DNA from: Sva-07 sp038321235
GTDB taxonomy: Bacteria; Actinomycetota; Acidimicrobiia; Acidimicrobiales; Ilumatobacteraceae
Assembly (NCBI GenBank): GCA_038321235.1
Contig: JBBQEU010000002.1
Location: forward strand, 1-64,000
Direction of reading: 5' to 3'
DNA: 64,000 nucleotides
Numbering within the stretch: position 1 is the first letter of the stretch; every line of letters begins with the position of its first letter. The translations under genes and the position numbers were made by a program. The notes under the pieces were generated by a model. That model did not search any database and was not told where the DNA came from. It was given only the letters and a program-made list of their open reading frames with translations. Below are positions 8,309 through 17,065 of this stretch, piece by piece.

Positions 8309-9001
8309 TCAGCCGACGGCGCCCCGAACCAGTCGGAGACCGAGGTCAGTGCGTTCGACCTCCATCGCGAAGTCGAATGCATCGACCGCTGCGGCAAGTT
8401 CGATGTCGCACGGGTCGGTGTGCTCTGGACCCAGCGCCAGTGTCTTGGCAGCTTCCTCGGTGGCCAGAAGGGCCGCAGCGGTTGCGACGGCTTCGAGCGG
8501 GCGGCCGGTGCGGGCACGTTCGATCAACTCCGCAGTGAGCACGTCGTCGGCACCTCCGTCGGGGCGGTCCTCGAAGCGGCCGGTGATCACGTAGGCGGGC
8601 TCGTCAAGACCTGCCTCGTCGACAGCTCGTGCCGTCGCCGACGCCACAACCAGGCTCGCGGCCCACAGCCGGCTGGCATCTACTGCGCACACGACGCCTT
8701 GCGTGCCCGCCGAGGTTCGCTGCACGAGGGTCCGTCCATCCAGATCGGCATCGCGAACCATCGCCGGCGAGTTCGGGAAGTCGAACCCATCGGGCCGCAG
8801 GCCGCGCTCCTCCCCCATCGCCCACGACCCGGCGTGCGCCGATTTGAACGCGAGCGCCTCATCGACCGTGCCGACGAGGTAGATCTCTGCTGCTCCCGAT
8901 GCGAATGCGTACGCCGCAGTCGTGAATGCCCGGATCACGTCGACCACCACCACGGCGCCGTCGACGCCACCAAGTTCCCAGCGAGCGAGGTACCTCGTCA
9001 C
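8309..9001 (-). CDS. comB: ComB-like 2-phosphosulfolactate phosphatase
   Basis: About 230 residues resembling the ComB family (VVVVDVIRAFTTAAYAFASGA near residue 20, then SPAMV and RTSAGTQGV). In methanogens ComB dephosphorylates 2-phosphosulfolactate for coenzyme M; many bacteria carry a homologue without a coenzyme M pathway, so the role here is open. An in-frame ATG at 9043 would overlap the nuclease gene by 35 bases; GTG 9001, 7 bases after the nuclease stop, gives the expected family length. Probably co-transcribed with the upstream nuclease gene. Confidence 0.75.
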   Translation of the reverse strand: MTRYLARWELGGVDGAVVVVDVIRAFTTAAYAFASGAAEIYLVGTVDEALAFKSAHAGSWAMGEERGLRPDGFDFPNSPAMVRDADLDGRTLVQRTSAGTQGVVCAVDASRLWAASLVVASATARAVDEAGLDEPAYVITGRFEDRPDGGADDVLTAELIERARTGRPLEAVATAAALLATEEAAKTLALGPEHTDPCDIELAAAVDAFDFAMEVERTDLGLRLVRGAVG

Positions 9002-9008
9002 AGCGGGT

Positions 9009-9998
9009 TCATGACGTCGGGCCGTGAGCGTCCAGATAGGCACGCATCACCTCGGCGGCGATGCGGCCGCGGTCGCTGACGTGCAGACCCTGCACTGCTG
9101 CCCAGGCGCGAACTTCCGTCGTGGTCGGGGCCCGGTGCGGCACCGATCCAGCGGGGACGAGTTGGGCGGTGCGCTCCTCTCCCATGCGCTCGTGGGTGAC
9201 GTGTTCGACCGCAGCGCCGAGGAACCTGAACGTCCACTCTTGGGCGAGCCGGCGGGTCTCGGCGAAGACGATCGGGACCGACGGATAGCGCACCGCAGCT
9301 TCGGCCAGCTGCGTGGCGATCGATGCCGGCCGGACGTGGCGCAGCTTGAAGATCGCCGAGTACCGATCCTCCACCACGATCGCCGCCACCCGGCCCGAAT
9401 CGTACCCACTGCCGGACAGCTCGGCGAGCAGCATCCAGAGCTTGCCGCCGACGATCGTCGACACCAGGTCGTCGACGCTCTTGCGCTCGACCACCGCGAT
9501 CACCCGACCGTCGACCTCGACGGCGTAGTCGCCGACGGGGAGCGCCTGCTTCGACGTTGTCGCCTGCTGCTCGGCGAACTTCCACGCGTAGCGCTCTCGG
9601 GTGTCGACCAGCACGGGCAGCTCGTGCCCGGACGCCCGCGCCGTCGGCACCCGCACGCCCGGACGAGCCTGCTTGCTGGTGCGCGCCGACTGCCAGAACA
9701 CCATCTCGCGCCCACAGGCGACGGTGAACACGAACTGCGACCGATTCTCGCGGCCCCGGTCGAGTACGAGGTCGACCGCCACACCTCGTCGAACACACGA
9801 GCGCACCGGCACCCGTTCGACGATGTCCACCTCGTCGGGCGACGGCCAGGCGTCGGCCGGATGGCAGTAGATCTTGTTGGTTCGCGGCCAGGTGTCCTTT
9901 GCCTTCAGCACCACCGCACCCGATGCGAGGGGAATCCGCAACAGATACGGCAACGACGACGACTCGTCGGGATTCCGTGCGATCACGAACTCGTCCAC
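9009..9998 (-). CDS. ERCC4-type nuclease with C-terminal Lsr2-like domain
   Basis: About 329 residues. The middle carries an ERCC4/XPF nuclease core: VDTRER near residue 125, GDYAVEVDG, then VERKSVDDL (the ERKxxxDL active site). The last 35 residues (VRAWAAVQGLHVSDRGRI... EVMRAYLDAHG) match the DNA-binding domain of the Lsr2 xenogeneic silencer, which binds AT-rich minor grooves. The N-terminal 110 residues are a separate beta-rich region I do not recognise. The product may be a structure-selective nuclease steered to DNA by an Lsr2 module. The frame extends to 10022, but a TACGGT box places the leaderless start at GTG 9998. Confidence 0.82.
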   Translation of the reverse strand: MDEFVIARNPDESSSLPYLLRIPLASGAVVLKAKDTWPRTNKIYCHPADAWPSPDEVDIVERVPVRSCVRRGVAVDLVLDRGRENRSQFVFTVACGREMVFWQSARTSKQARPGVRVPTARASGHELPVLVDTRERYAWKFAEQQATTSKQALPVGDYAVEVDGRVIAVVERKSVDDLVSTIVGGKLWMLLAELSGSGYDSGRVAAIVVEDRYSAIFKLRHVRPASIATQLAEAAVRYPSVPIVFAETRRLAQEWTFRFLGAAVEHVTHERMGEERTAQLVPAGSVPHRAPTTTEVRAWAAVQGLHVSDRGRIAAEVMRAYLDAHGPTS

Positions 9999-10005
9999 CT
10001 GGCTC

Positions 10006-10011
10006 ACCGTA
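10006..10011 (-). promoter_or_regulatory. -10 hexamer (TACGGT) for the ERCC4-Lsr2 gene
   Basis: Minus-strand TACGGT ends 7 nt before GTG 9998 and lies inside the longer open frame, so it argues against the upstream ATG 10022. Confidence 0.5.
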
Positions 10012-10040
10012 GACGGTGCCACGTGCCCGTGTGCTTGCGG

Positions 10041-11045
10041 CTAGAAACTCGGGCGGACACCCACGATGCTGGCGCGTTCCATCACCCGGATGTCGGGCCA
10101 GTAGTCGCTCGACGCGTAGTGCTGCACGGCGAGGTTGTCCCACATCGCGATCGAGTTCGGATGCCAGTGCAACCGGCAGTGGTACTCGAGCGTGTTGGCC
10201 TGCGCGAACAACGTGACGAGCAGCTCGTCCGATTCGGCCGGCTCGAGGCCGACGATACGCGAGGTGAAGAACCGGTTGACGTACAGCAGCCGATCACCCG
10301 AGATCGGGTGGTGGATGACGACCGGGTGCTCGACGATCGGGTACTTCTCTCGCATCGCTTCGGCGTCGGCGCCAACGATCGTGTGGCCGAACGCCTGCAT
10401 GTAGTCGTGCTCCGCGGTCAGACCCTCGATGCGATCTTTCAACTCATCGGAAAGCCCTTCGTAGGCGGCGTTCATGTCACAGAACAAGGTGTCACCGCCG
10501 GTCTCGGGCACCTCGAGTGCCCGCAGGATCGCCCCCTTCGACGGGACTTCGCGCCACGTGACGTCGTGGTGCCAGCCGTTCTCGTAGCCACCGGTGTCGG
10601 CATCCTTGGCGAACCGAACCAGCTCGGGGAGTTCGTCGTTGTTGCGCAGGAACGGGTGCACTTCGAGCTCCCCGAAACGGCGGGCGAACGCTATGTGCTG
10701 CTCGGCGGTGAGCACCTGACCGCGGAAGAACAGCACCTTGTAGTCGACCCACGCGCGGGCCAGTTCAACGAACACCTCGTCGGCCAGCGGCATCGACAGG
10801 TCGAGACCCTTCACGATGCCGCCGAGCGTGGCGCCGACCTGGCGCACCTCGAAATGCTCCCACTCGAGCGCGGTCAGCCTGATTCGCTCGGCCGCCAGGT
10901 GGGCGACCGGCCCGACGACCGCCTTGTCGGGCCCGAAGCTGAGCTTGCGGGCGTTGAACTCGCCGATGTCCCCCGACGGTTCGATCCCCTCCAGCTTCGC
11001 GATCGCTGATGTGGTGCCCTCGAGATCGTCGTCGGTGATGGTCAT
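10041..11045 (-). CDS. TauD/TfdA-family 2-oxoglutarate dioxygenase
   Basis: A 334-residue Fe(II)/2-oxoglutarate-dependent dioxygenase. The iron ligands are the HxD pair in GWHHDVTW near residue 160 and the late His in NLAVQHYA near residue 307. The 2-oxoglutarate-binding Arg is probably in DIRVMERA. TauD relatives hydroxylate sulfonates, 2,4-D-type acids or other small carboxylates; the substrate cannot be read from sequence. The N-terminal 50 residues are extra relative to E. coli TauD. A GAGGGG ribosome binding site sits just upstream of ATG 11045. Confidence 0.88.
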   Translation of the reverse strand: MTITDDDLEGTTSAIAKLEGIEPSGDIGEFNARKLSFGPDKAVVGPVAHLAAERIRLTALEWEHFEVRQVGATLGGIVKGLDLSMPLADEVFVELARAWVDYKVLFFRGQVLTAEQHIAFARRFGELEVHPFLRNNDELPELVRFAKDADTGGYENGWHHDVTWREVPSKGAILRALEVPETGGDTLFCDMNAAYEGLSDELKDRIEGLTAEHDYMQAFGHTIVGADAEAMREKYPIVEHPVVIHHPISGDRLLYVNRFFTSRIVGLEPAESDELLVTLFAQANTLEYHCRLHWHPNSIAMWDNLAVQHYASSDYWPDIRVMERASIVGVRPSF

Positions 11046-11146
11046 TTCGTCCCCTCGTTGTCAGGTGCGTCACGTCGACGTCCGATCGCGACGGTAGCGG
11101 CGGCACCCCGTCGCGCTCCGATCCGATGGCGGCACCCTGATTCTCG

Positions 11147-11152
11147 TACCGT
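11147..11152 (+). promoter_or_regulatory. -10 hexamer (TACCGT) for the CrtC-like gene
   Basis: TACCGT ends 6 nt before ATG 11159 in the divergent region shared with the dioxygenase gene. Confidence 0.55.
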
Positions 11153-11158
11153 CACCTC

Positions 11159-12202
11159 ATGGCTGTACGTCTCGACGAATCCGACGAATACATGCACGAA
11201 CTCGGCCCCGAGTCGAACTTCAACGAGAGCATGTACATCAACGCCTTCGACCCCACGCAAAGCGTGGGCGGCTGGTTCCGGATGGGCAACCGAGCCAACG
11301 AGGGCACCGCGGAGATGACGGTGTGCCTCTATCTCCCACCCGAGGTCAACGGTGGCAACCGGCAGGTCGGGTTCATGTTCAAGAGGCCAGCGATCGAGAA
11401 CAATGACGCCCTCGATGCTGCTGGCCTGACCTGGACGATGGTCAAGCCGTTCGACGAACTGCGCATCGACTACACCGGCAAGGTGGTCGTGCTCGACCAG
11501 CCCGAGCAGATGGCCAACCCGAAAGAGGCGTTCACGAACAACCCGTACGCCGAAGCCGAGGTACACCTCGCCTTCACCGGGCAGGGTCGCTCGAGCATGT
11601 TCGGCGGCGAACCCGACGAGCCGCACGAGAAGCCGGGTGAAGAGTTCGCAAAGGGCCACTACGAGCAGTTGGTGAAGGCGGCCGGCACCATTCGCGTCGG
11701 CGAGCGCGAGTGGCAAATCGACGGCTTCGGTCTACGCGACCACTCGTGGGGTCCTCGTTTCTGGCAGGCGCCGTGGTATTACCGTTGGCTCACCGTGAAC
11801 GTCGACGAGAACTTCGGGTTCATGGCGAGCCGGGTGGCCAAGCGCGACAGCGAGGGATCCCGCGGTGGCTTCGTGTGGGAGAACGGCGTGATGCATCTGT
11901 GCGACGACGTGCAGATCAGTACCGAGACCCGCGGCGACGAGCACTACCACGACCGCATCGAGGGCACGATCCGTTCCAGCCGCAGTGACCGTGAATGGAA
12001 CTTCACCGGTGAGGCGCTCAGCCTGATCCCGCTGCGAAATCGGCGCCAGACACCCGACGGCGACTGGCTGCAGACCCGCATCTCCGAGGCGTACACCAAG
12101 TGGACGATCCATTCCGGCGAGTTCGAGGGCCGCGTCGGCTACGGCATGTCGGAGTACCTCGACCAGATCATCGACGACCAACCGGTCGGTCTCGCCGAGT
12201 AG
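11159..12202 (+). CDS. CrtC/AttH-like (DUF7064-type) beta-barrel protein
   Basis: A 347-residue protein without signal peptide or membrane span. The segment GFGLRDHSWGPRFW near residue 185 is the signature of a double-lipocalin family that includes carotenoid hydratase CrtC and many uncharacterised actinobacterial proteins (DUF7064/7065 style). The N-terminal half is rich in beta strands. Members are often found beside fatty-acid, steroid or polyketide genes and are thought to bind hydrophobic ligands. Catalytic activity is not established for this branch. It is divergently placed from the TauD-type dioxygenase gene. Confidence 0.75.
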   Translation: MAVRLDESDEYMHELGPESNFNESMYINAFDPTQSVGGWFRMGNRANEGTAEMTVCLYLPPEVNGGNRQVGFMFKRPAIENNDALDAAGLTWTMVKPFDELRIDYTGKVVVLDQPEQMANPKEAFTNNPYAEAEVHLAFTGQGRSSMFGGEPDEPHEKPGEEFAKGHYEQLVKAAGTIRVGEREWQIDGFGLRDHSWGPRFWQAPWYYRWLTVNVDENFGFMASRVAKRDSEGSRGGFVWENGVMHLCDDVQISTETRGDEHYHDRIEGTIRSSRSDREWNFTGEALSLIPLRNRRQTPDGDWLQTRISEAYTKWTIHSGEFEGRVGYGMSEYLDQIIDDQPVGLAE

Positions 12203-12218
12203 CTCCCGAGCGGCGCTG

Positions 12219-12224
12219 TACCGT
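12219..12224 (+). promoter_or_regulatory. -10 hexamer (TACCGT) for the S9 peptidase gene
   Basis: TACCGT ends 8 nt before ATG 12233, 16 bases after the preceding stop codon. Confidence 0.55.
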
Positions 12225-12232
12225 CGGTTGGC

Positions 12233-14230
12233 ATGAGTGAAACGCTGTCGCCACATCGCATCATCGCCGAACGGTTCATCGATGGGCGGAGCTCGGTGGG
12301 TCAGCCCGCTGTGTCGCCGGACGGGACACATGTGACGTTCGTGGTCGCCACCGTCGACCTGGACGAGAACACCACCCGCTCGCTGGTCTGGCTCGACGGC
12401 GCCCCCGTGAGCGCCGGCGACCACGACGGGAACCCGATCTGGTCACCGGACGGGCGGTTCATCGCGTTCACGTCACGGCGCGGCGAGAAGCAGGGCGACT
12501 CCACACTCCACGTGTTGGCGATCGACGGGCCGGGCGAGCTCCGCACGGTGTGCACAATGCCCGATGGGCTCGGCGACGCTGCCTGGTCACCCGACGGCCG
12601 TTGGATCGCGTTCACCAGCCGGACGCGCCACGAACGGTACGAGGCCAAGGACGCCTCGTGGCAGGCGCCGCGCAAGATCGAGAGATTCTTCAGCCGCCTC
12701 AACGGCGAGGACTGGATTGCCGACCGCCCCCGGCACGTGTACGTCGTCGCCGCCGACGGGACCGGCGCAGCGCGCAACCTCACGCCCGGCGAGTTCCAGC
12801 ACGGCGGGATCACCTGGTTGGGCGACTCCAGCGGTGTCGTCACGTCCGCTCAGCGCCACGACACGTGGGATCTCGACCGTGCCAGCGACCTGTACGTCGT
12901 GTCGCTGCCCTCCGGCGACGCCGACGGCTCCGACGAAGCTCCCGCCGTACGTTGCGTCACCGCCCACGACGGCAACTACGGGTCGCCTTCGGTGTCACCC
13001 GACGGGTCGCTGGTCGCCTTCATCGGATCGCCCGATTCGCGCACGTACCCGCAGAACGCCCAGGTCGGGATCCTCCCGATCGACGCCACCGAGACGCCCC
13101 ACCGCGAGATCCGGTGGGTGAGTGCCGGCCTCGACCGCACATTCGAGACCACGAGCGGCTCACGCCCGCCCGTCTGGGAGTCGGACGACCAGCTGCTCGC
13201 AGTCGCCGAGGATCGTGGCGACAGCCACCTCTACCGTATCTCGGCCGACGGCTCGACGGCCCCGACACCGATGACCGAAGGGGCACTCACGGTGACCGGC
13301 TTCGACGCTGCCGGGGGCACGCTGGCGACCGCCCGCACGACCGCGGACCATCCCGCCGAGCTGTACGTCGGCGACGAGCGACGTACCCACGTCGGCGAGG
13401 CCATCGCGCGTCGATCGTTCGGCTGGGAGAAGTTCACCACTCCGACCACCGACGGCAGCGACGAGATCGATGCCTGGATCATGCGCCCGGCCGGTTTCGA
13501 CCCGTCCAAGCGTTACCCCGTGCTGCTCAACGTGCACGGCGGCCCGCACACCCACTACGGCGAGTACTACTTCGACGAGTTCCAGACGCAGGCTGCTGCC
13601 GGCTTCGTCGTGGTGCTCGGCAATCCTCGGGGCAGCAGCGGCCGCCACACCGGCTGGGGCCAGTCGATCATGGGCCCGAACCACCCAGAGGCGCCCGGAA
13701 CCGGGTGGGGCACCGTCGACGTCGACGACGTGCTGGCGATCATCGACGCTGCCCTCGGCCGCTACGAATTCTGCGACCGCAGTCGCGTCGGCATGCTCGG
13801 CGGCTCGTACGGCGGCTGGATGGCCACGTGGCTCGCCGGGCACCACGGCGACCGGTTCCGTGCGTTCTGTTCCGAACGGGCGGTCAACAACGCAACCTCG
13901 ATGGAGTGGTCATCCGACATCGCCACCGGGTTTGCCGCATTCCACGGCGGCACCCACCTCGACCTCCCCGACGAGTACGTGCGCCTCTCACCGATCGAAT
14001 CGGTCCGCAACATCGAGGCGCCGATGCTGATCATCCACTCCGAGGAGGATTGGCGTTGCCCGATCAATCAGGCCGAGGAACTGTGGGTCGCCCTCACGTT
14101 GCTCGGCAAGGACGTCGACTTCTATCGCTTCCCCGGCGAGAACCACGAGCTCTCACGGGCGGGCTCACCCATCCACCGAGTCCAGCGCGCCGAGATCATC
14201 CTCGACTGGTTCGCCGACAAACTCGCCTGA
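12233..14230 (+). CDS. S9-family (acylaminoacyl-peptidase-like) serine peptidase
   Basis: A 665-residue prolyl-oligopeptidase-superfamily enzyme. Residues 1-410 carry WD40-like beta-propeller repeats, each marked by a (W/V)SPDG motif (AVSPDG, WSPDGR, WSPDGRW, VSPDGS). The C-terminal 250 residues are the alpha/beta-hydrolase domain: NVHGGPHTHYG oxyanion segment, GGSYGGWM with the catalytic Ser near residue 524, an Asp in HSEEDWRCP and the His in ENHEL near residue 636. It should cut short peptides or acyl-peptides. No signal peptide, so it is cytoplasmic. The downstream palindrome A3 separates it from the convergent ATPase gene. Confidence 0.92.
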   Translation: MSETLSPHRIIAERFIDGRSSVGQPAVSPDGTHVTFVVATVDLDENTTRSLVWLDGAPVSAGDHDGNPIWSPDGRFIAFTSRRGEKQGDSTLHVLAIDGPGELRTVCTMPDGLGDAAWSPDGRWIAFTSRTRHERYEAKDASWQAPRKIERFFSRLNGEDWIADRPRHVYVVAADGTGAARNLTPGEFQHGGITWLGDSSGVVTSAQRHDTWDLDRASDLYVVSLPSGDADGSDEAPAVRCVTAHDGNYGSPSVSPDGSLVAFIGSPDSRTYPQNAQVGILPIDATETPHREIRWVSAGLDRTFETTSGSRPPVWESDDQLLAVAEDRGDSHLYRISADGSTAPTPMTEGALTVTGFDAAGGTLATARTTADHPAELYVGDERRTHVGEAIARRSFGWEKFTTPTTDGSDEIDAWIMRPAGFDPSKRYPVLLNVHGGPHTHYGEYYFDEFQTQAAAGFVVVLGNPRGSSGRHTGWGQSIMGPNHPEAPGTGWGTVDVDDVLAIIDAALGRYEFCDRSRVGMLGGSYGGWMATWLAGHHGDRFRAFCSERAVNNATSMEWSSDIATGFAAFHGGTHLDLPDEYVRLSPIESVRNIEAPMLIIHSEEDWRCPINQAEELWVALTLLGKDVDFYRFPGENHELSRAGSPIHRVQRAEIILDWFADKLA

Positions 14231-14265
14231 GTGTTACTCGTGGTGTCAGACACCACGAGTAACAC
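14231..14265. repeat. Palindromic element A, copy 3 (bidirectional terminator candidate)
   Basis: A perfect inverted repeat with 17-base arms (GTGTTACTCGTGGTGTC / GACACCACGAGTAACAC) around A14248, lying between convergent genes. Read on the minus strand it encodes the last residues (VTRGV) and the stop codon of the P-type ATPase, so the repeat has become part of that gene. Confidence 0.85.
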
Positions 14266-16975
14266 GATGGCGCCACTTGACGAACTCGACGAGGGCGAGC
14301 AGACCGACACCGGCCGCGGCGCACACTCCGAGGTCGACGGCCGAGAGTGTCTGGAGATCGAGGAAGTCGCGTAGCGGGGTGTACACGGCGAGGAGCTGCA
14401 GCGCGACCACCAGCCCGGCAATGCCCAACATCAGCGGATTCGATCGCCAGCCGATCGTGCGCAGCGACTCGGTCGAGGATCGGGTGGCGAACGCTTGGCC
14501 GACCTGCATGAATGCCAACGTCGTGAACATGATCGTCTGCCACTGTTCGAGGTCGGCGGCGTAGTACGCGAAGCCGAGACCGACCGAGACCACGCCGATC
14601 ACTGCACCGACCCACGTCGTCCGGCGTCCCAGTCCATTGGCCCAGATGCCGTCCGACGGTGAGTGCGGCGGGCGTTCCATCACCCGCTTCTCGGCCGGTT
14701 CGACACCCATCGACAACCCGAGCAGACCATCGGTCATCAAGTTGAGCCAGAGCAGTTGCAGCGGGAGCAGGGCAATGGCGGTGCCGGCGTCGGACCCTGA
14801 CACGAGGAACGGGATCGGCCAACCGAGCATCACGATGATCTTGCCGAGGTTGCCGGCGACGGCGAAGCTGACGAAGCGGCGCAGGTTGTCGTAGATCACC
14901 CGGCCCTCTTCGACGGCAGCCACGATGGTGGCGAAGTTGTCGTCGCGCAGCACCATGTCGGCGGCTTCCTTCGACACGTCGGTGCCGGTGATGCCCATCG
15001 CCACACCGATGTCGGCTCGCTTGAGCGCCGGAGCGTCGTTGACCCCGTCGCCCGTCATCGCCACTACCTGGTGCTGGCGCTGCAACTCGCCGACGATGCG
15101 CAGTTTGTGCTCGGGCGATACCCGGGCGAACACCGAGACCTCAGAAACGGCCGCTGCGAACTCGCCGTCGTCGAGATGGTCGAGGTCGGCGCCGACCAAC
15201 ACTCGGTCGGTGTCGGTGATGCCGAGATCGGTCGCGATGGCGAGCGCGGTGAGCGGGTGGTCCCCGGTGATCATGACTGGACGAATACCCGCACCCCGAC
15301 ACACGGCAACGGCGTCGCGCACCTCGGGGCGTGGCGGGTCGATGATGCCGACGAGGCCGAGCAGGATCAACTCCGACTCGGGATCGTCGTCCGCCGACGA
15401 CAACGGGCGAAATGCGATCCCGAGCACGCGCATTCCAGCAGCGGCGAGCGCTTCGTTCCCTGCAGTGATCCGGGCATTCCAGCCGTCGTCGAACGGGACC
15501 GCGGTGCCGTTGTCCCACACGGCGGTGGTGTGGTGCAGGAGGCCGTCGATGGCTCCCTTCACGAACGACAGCCGCACATCCTGTGGGAGTTCGGCGAGTT
15601 CTTCGATTCCTCGATCGAGCGGATCGTGAATCGTGCTCATTCGCTTGCGGGTGGAGTCGAACGGACGCTCGTCGACACGCGGGATACGCCGTCGGAGCGA
15701 GTCGACATCCAGCCCGCTGTCGAGCGCAGCCTGCAGCAGCGCCGTCTCGGTCGGGTCACCGAGCCAGACATGCGAACCCGCGCCGTCGACGTCGGAAACA
15801 CCGTCGTTGCACAACCCACCAGCGACCAAGGTGATCGTGGCCGACGACGGCGCTGCACCGACCGACGCAGCAGCATCGGGGTCGAGACGAACCTGGTGGC
15901 CTGCCACGTCGAGCACCGTCACCGTCATGCGGTTCTGGGTGAGGGTGCCGGTCTTGTCCGAGCAGATCACCGTGACCGAACCGAGGGTCTCGACCGCTGG
16001 CAACTTGCGGATCAGGGCTTGGCGCCGAAGCATCCGCTGCGAACCGATGGCGAGGGTGAACGTGACGACTGCGGGCAGACCCTCTGGGATGACCGCGACG
16101 GCCACGCTGATCGCGGTGAGCACGAGGTCACTCGCCGCCTCGCCGGAGAACGCCCCCATCACCACGACGGCTGCCGCGACGACGACGCCGAGCAGCGCCA
16201 GTTGTTTGCCGACCCGATCGAGACGTCGCTGGAGCGGAGTCGGTTCCGACTCGACGCTCTGCAGCAGCGTGGCGATCCGACCGAGTTCGGTCCGCATGCC
16301 GGTGGCTGCGACCACACCCTGGCCGCGCCCGGCGGCCACCTGTGTGCCCGAGTACGCCATGCAGAGCCGGTCGCCCAGTGCGAGATCGTCGCGGTCGACC
16401 GGATCTGTCTGCTTGTCGATCGGTTCCGACTCGCCGGTCAGCGTCGCTTCCTCGATGCGCAGGCTCGCCACCTCGATCAGGCGGAGGTCGGCGGGCACGA
16501 CCGTGCCGGCGTCGAGGTGCACGATGTCGCCGGGTACGAGTTCGCCGACCGGCACCGAGGTGACGTGACCCTCGCGAGTGACCCGGGCCGACGGCACCGC
16601 CATCCGTCGCAGCGCAGCGATGGCCTGTTCGGCCCGGTACTCCTGGTAGAAGCCGAGTGCGGTGAACAGCACCACGATGGCGCCGATCGCTCCCGCTTCG
16701 AGGTATTTGCCGAGCAACAGCGAGAGCACTGCGGCGCCGATCAGGATCAGCACCATCACCGAGGAGATCTGCCCCCAGATCAGTCGCAGCGGACTGGTGC
16801 CGGGTGCCTCCTGGAGTTCGTTGGCACCGAACTCGGCCCGATGAGAATCGACCGTCGCTGGGTCGAGGCCCTCGATCGACGACTCGAACTCCGACAGCAC
16901 CGTGTCGACGTCGCGCCGGTGCCAGTCCGCCGCGGGTGACGCAGCATCGGCGACTGTTCCCGAAGTGGCGCTCAT
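14246..16975 (-). CDS. P-type cation-transporting ATPase (type II, probable Mn2+/Ca2+)
   Basis: A 909-residue type II P-ATPase. In order: N-terminal cation-ATPase domain; actuator motif LTGESEP; transmembrane PEGLPAVVTFTLA typical of Ca2+/Mn2+ pumps; phosphorylation motif CSDKTGTLTQNRMTV (Asp near residue 341); nucleotide domain; hinge MTGDGVNDAPALK; then a C-terminal membrane domain. This resembles SERCA/PMR1 pumps. The Mn2+-type riboswitch in its leader makes a manganese exporter the best guess, as for riboswitch-controlled P-ATPases elsewhere. The C-terminus is encoded by palindromic element A3. Confidence 0.92.
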   Translation of the reverse strand: MSATSGTVADAASPAADWHRRDVDTVLSEFESSIEGLDPATVDSHRAEFGANELQEAPGTSPLRLIWGQISSVMVLILIGAAVLSLLLGKYLEAGAIGAIVVLFTALGFYQEYRAEQAIAALRRMAVPSARVTREGHVTSVPVGELVPGDIVHLDAGTVVPADLRLIEVASLRIEEATLTGESEPIDKQTDPVDRDDLALGDRLCMAYSGTQVAAGRGQGVVAATGMRTELGRIATLLQSVESEPTPLQRRLDRVGKQLALLGVVVAAAVVVMGAFSGEAASDLVLTAISVAVAVIPEGLPAVVTFTLAIGSQRMLRRQALIRKLPAVETLGSVTVICSDKTGTLTQNRMTVTVLDVAGHQVRLDPDAAASVGAAPSSATITLVAGGLCNDGVSDVDGAGSHVWLGDPTETALLQAALDSGLDVDSLRRRIPRVDERPFDSTRKRMSTIHDPLDRGIEELAELPQDVRLSFVKGAIDGLLHHTTAVWDNGTAVPFDDGWNARITAGNEALAAAGMRVLGIAFRPLSSADDDPESELILLGLVGIIDPPRPEVRDAVAVCRGAGIRPVMITGDHPLTALAIATDLGITDTDRVLVGADLDHLDDGEFAAAVSEVSVFARVSPEHKLRIVGELQRQHQVVAMTGDGVNDAPALKRADIGVAMGITGTDVSKEAADMVLRDDNFATIVAAVEEGRVIYDNLRRFVSFAVAGNLGKIIVMLGWPIPFLVSGSDAGTAIALLPLQLLWLNLMTDGLLGLSMGVEPAEKRVMERPPHSPSDGIWANGLGRRTTWVGAVIGVVSVGLGFAYYAADLEQWQTIMFTTLAFMQVGQAFATRSSTESLRTIGWRSNPLMLGIAGLVVALQLLAVYTPLRDFLDLQTLSAVDLGVCAAAGVGLLALVEFVKWRHRVTRGV

Positions 16976-17037
16976 CGAGCAACCTGCATGTCGACGGCGG
17001 GGTTGGGGGACCTGAAGGTGTTGGAGCTCATGGCGCT

Positions 17038-17065
17038 TTCAGCAAACGGTGGATGGTTCGCTGAA
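17038..17065 (-). promoter_or_regulatory. Expression-platform hairpin of the riboswitch
   Basis: On the minus strand TTCAGCGAAC and GTTTGCTGAA can pair (9 of 10 positions) over an 8-base loop. The 5' arm shares CTTCAG with the closing stem (P1) of the aptamer, so the two structures exclude each other. A further CCTTCAG copy lies downstream (17011-17018, plus-strand CCTGAAGG) and could compete for the same partner. Confidence 0.6.

Noticed and set aside
9024..11009. Long open frame on the plus strand opposite the nuclease and dioxygenase genes
   Set aside because: GC-rich DNA leaves antisense frames open. The translation is Arg/His/Gly-rich without motifs, whereas the minus-strand genes have clear catalytic motifs. 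The same applies to long antisense frames at 15071-16939, 21904-24150, 26786-28786 and 29830-31779.
16976..17037. Small gene in the leader between the riboswitch and the ATPase start
   Set aside because: The ATG codons here are followed quickly by stops and lack ribosome sites; the region is better explained as riboswitch platform and leader.
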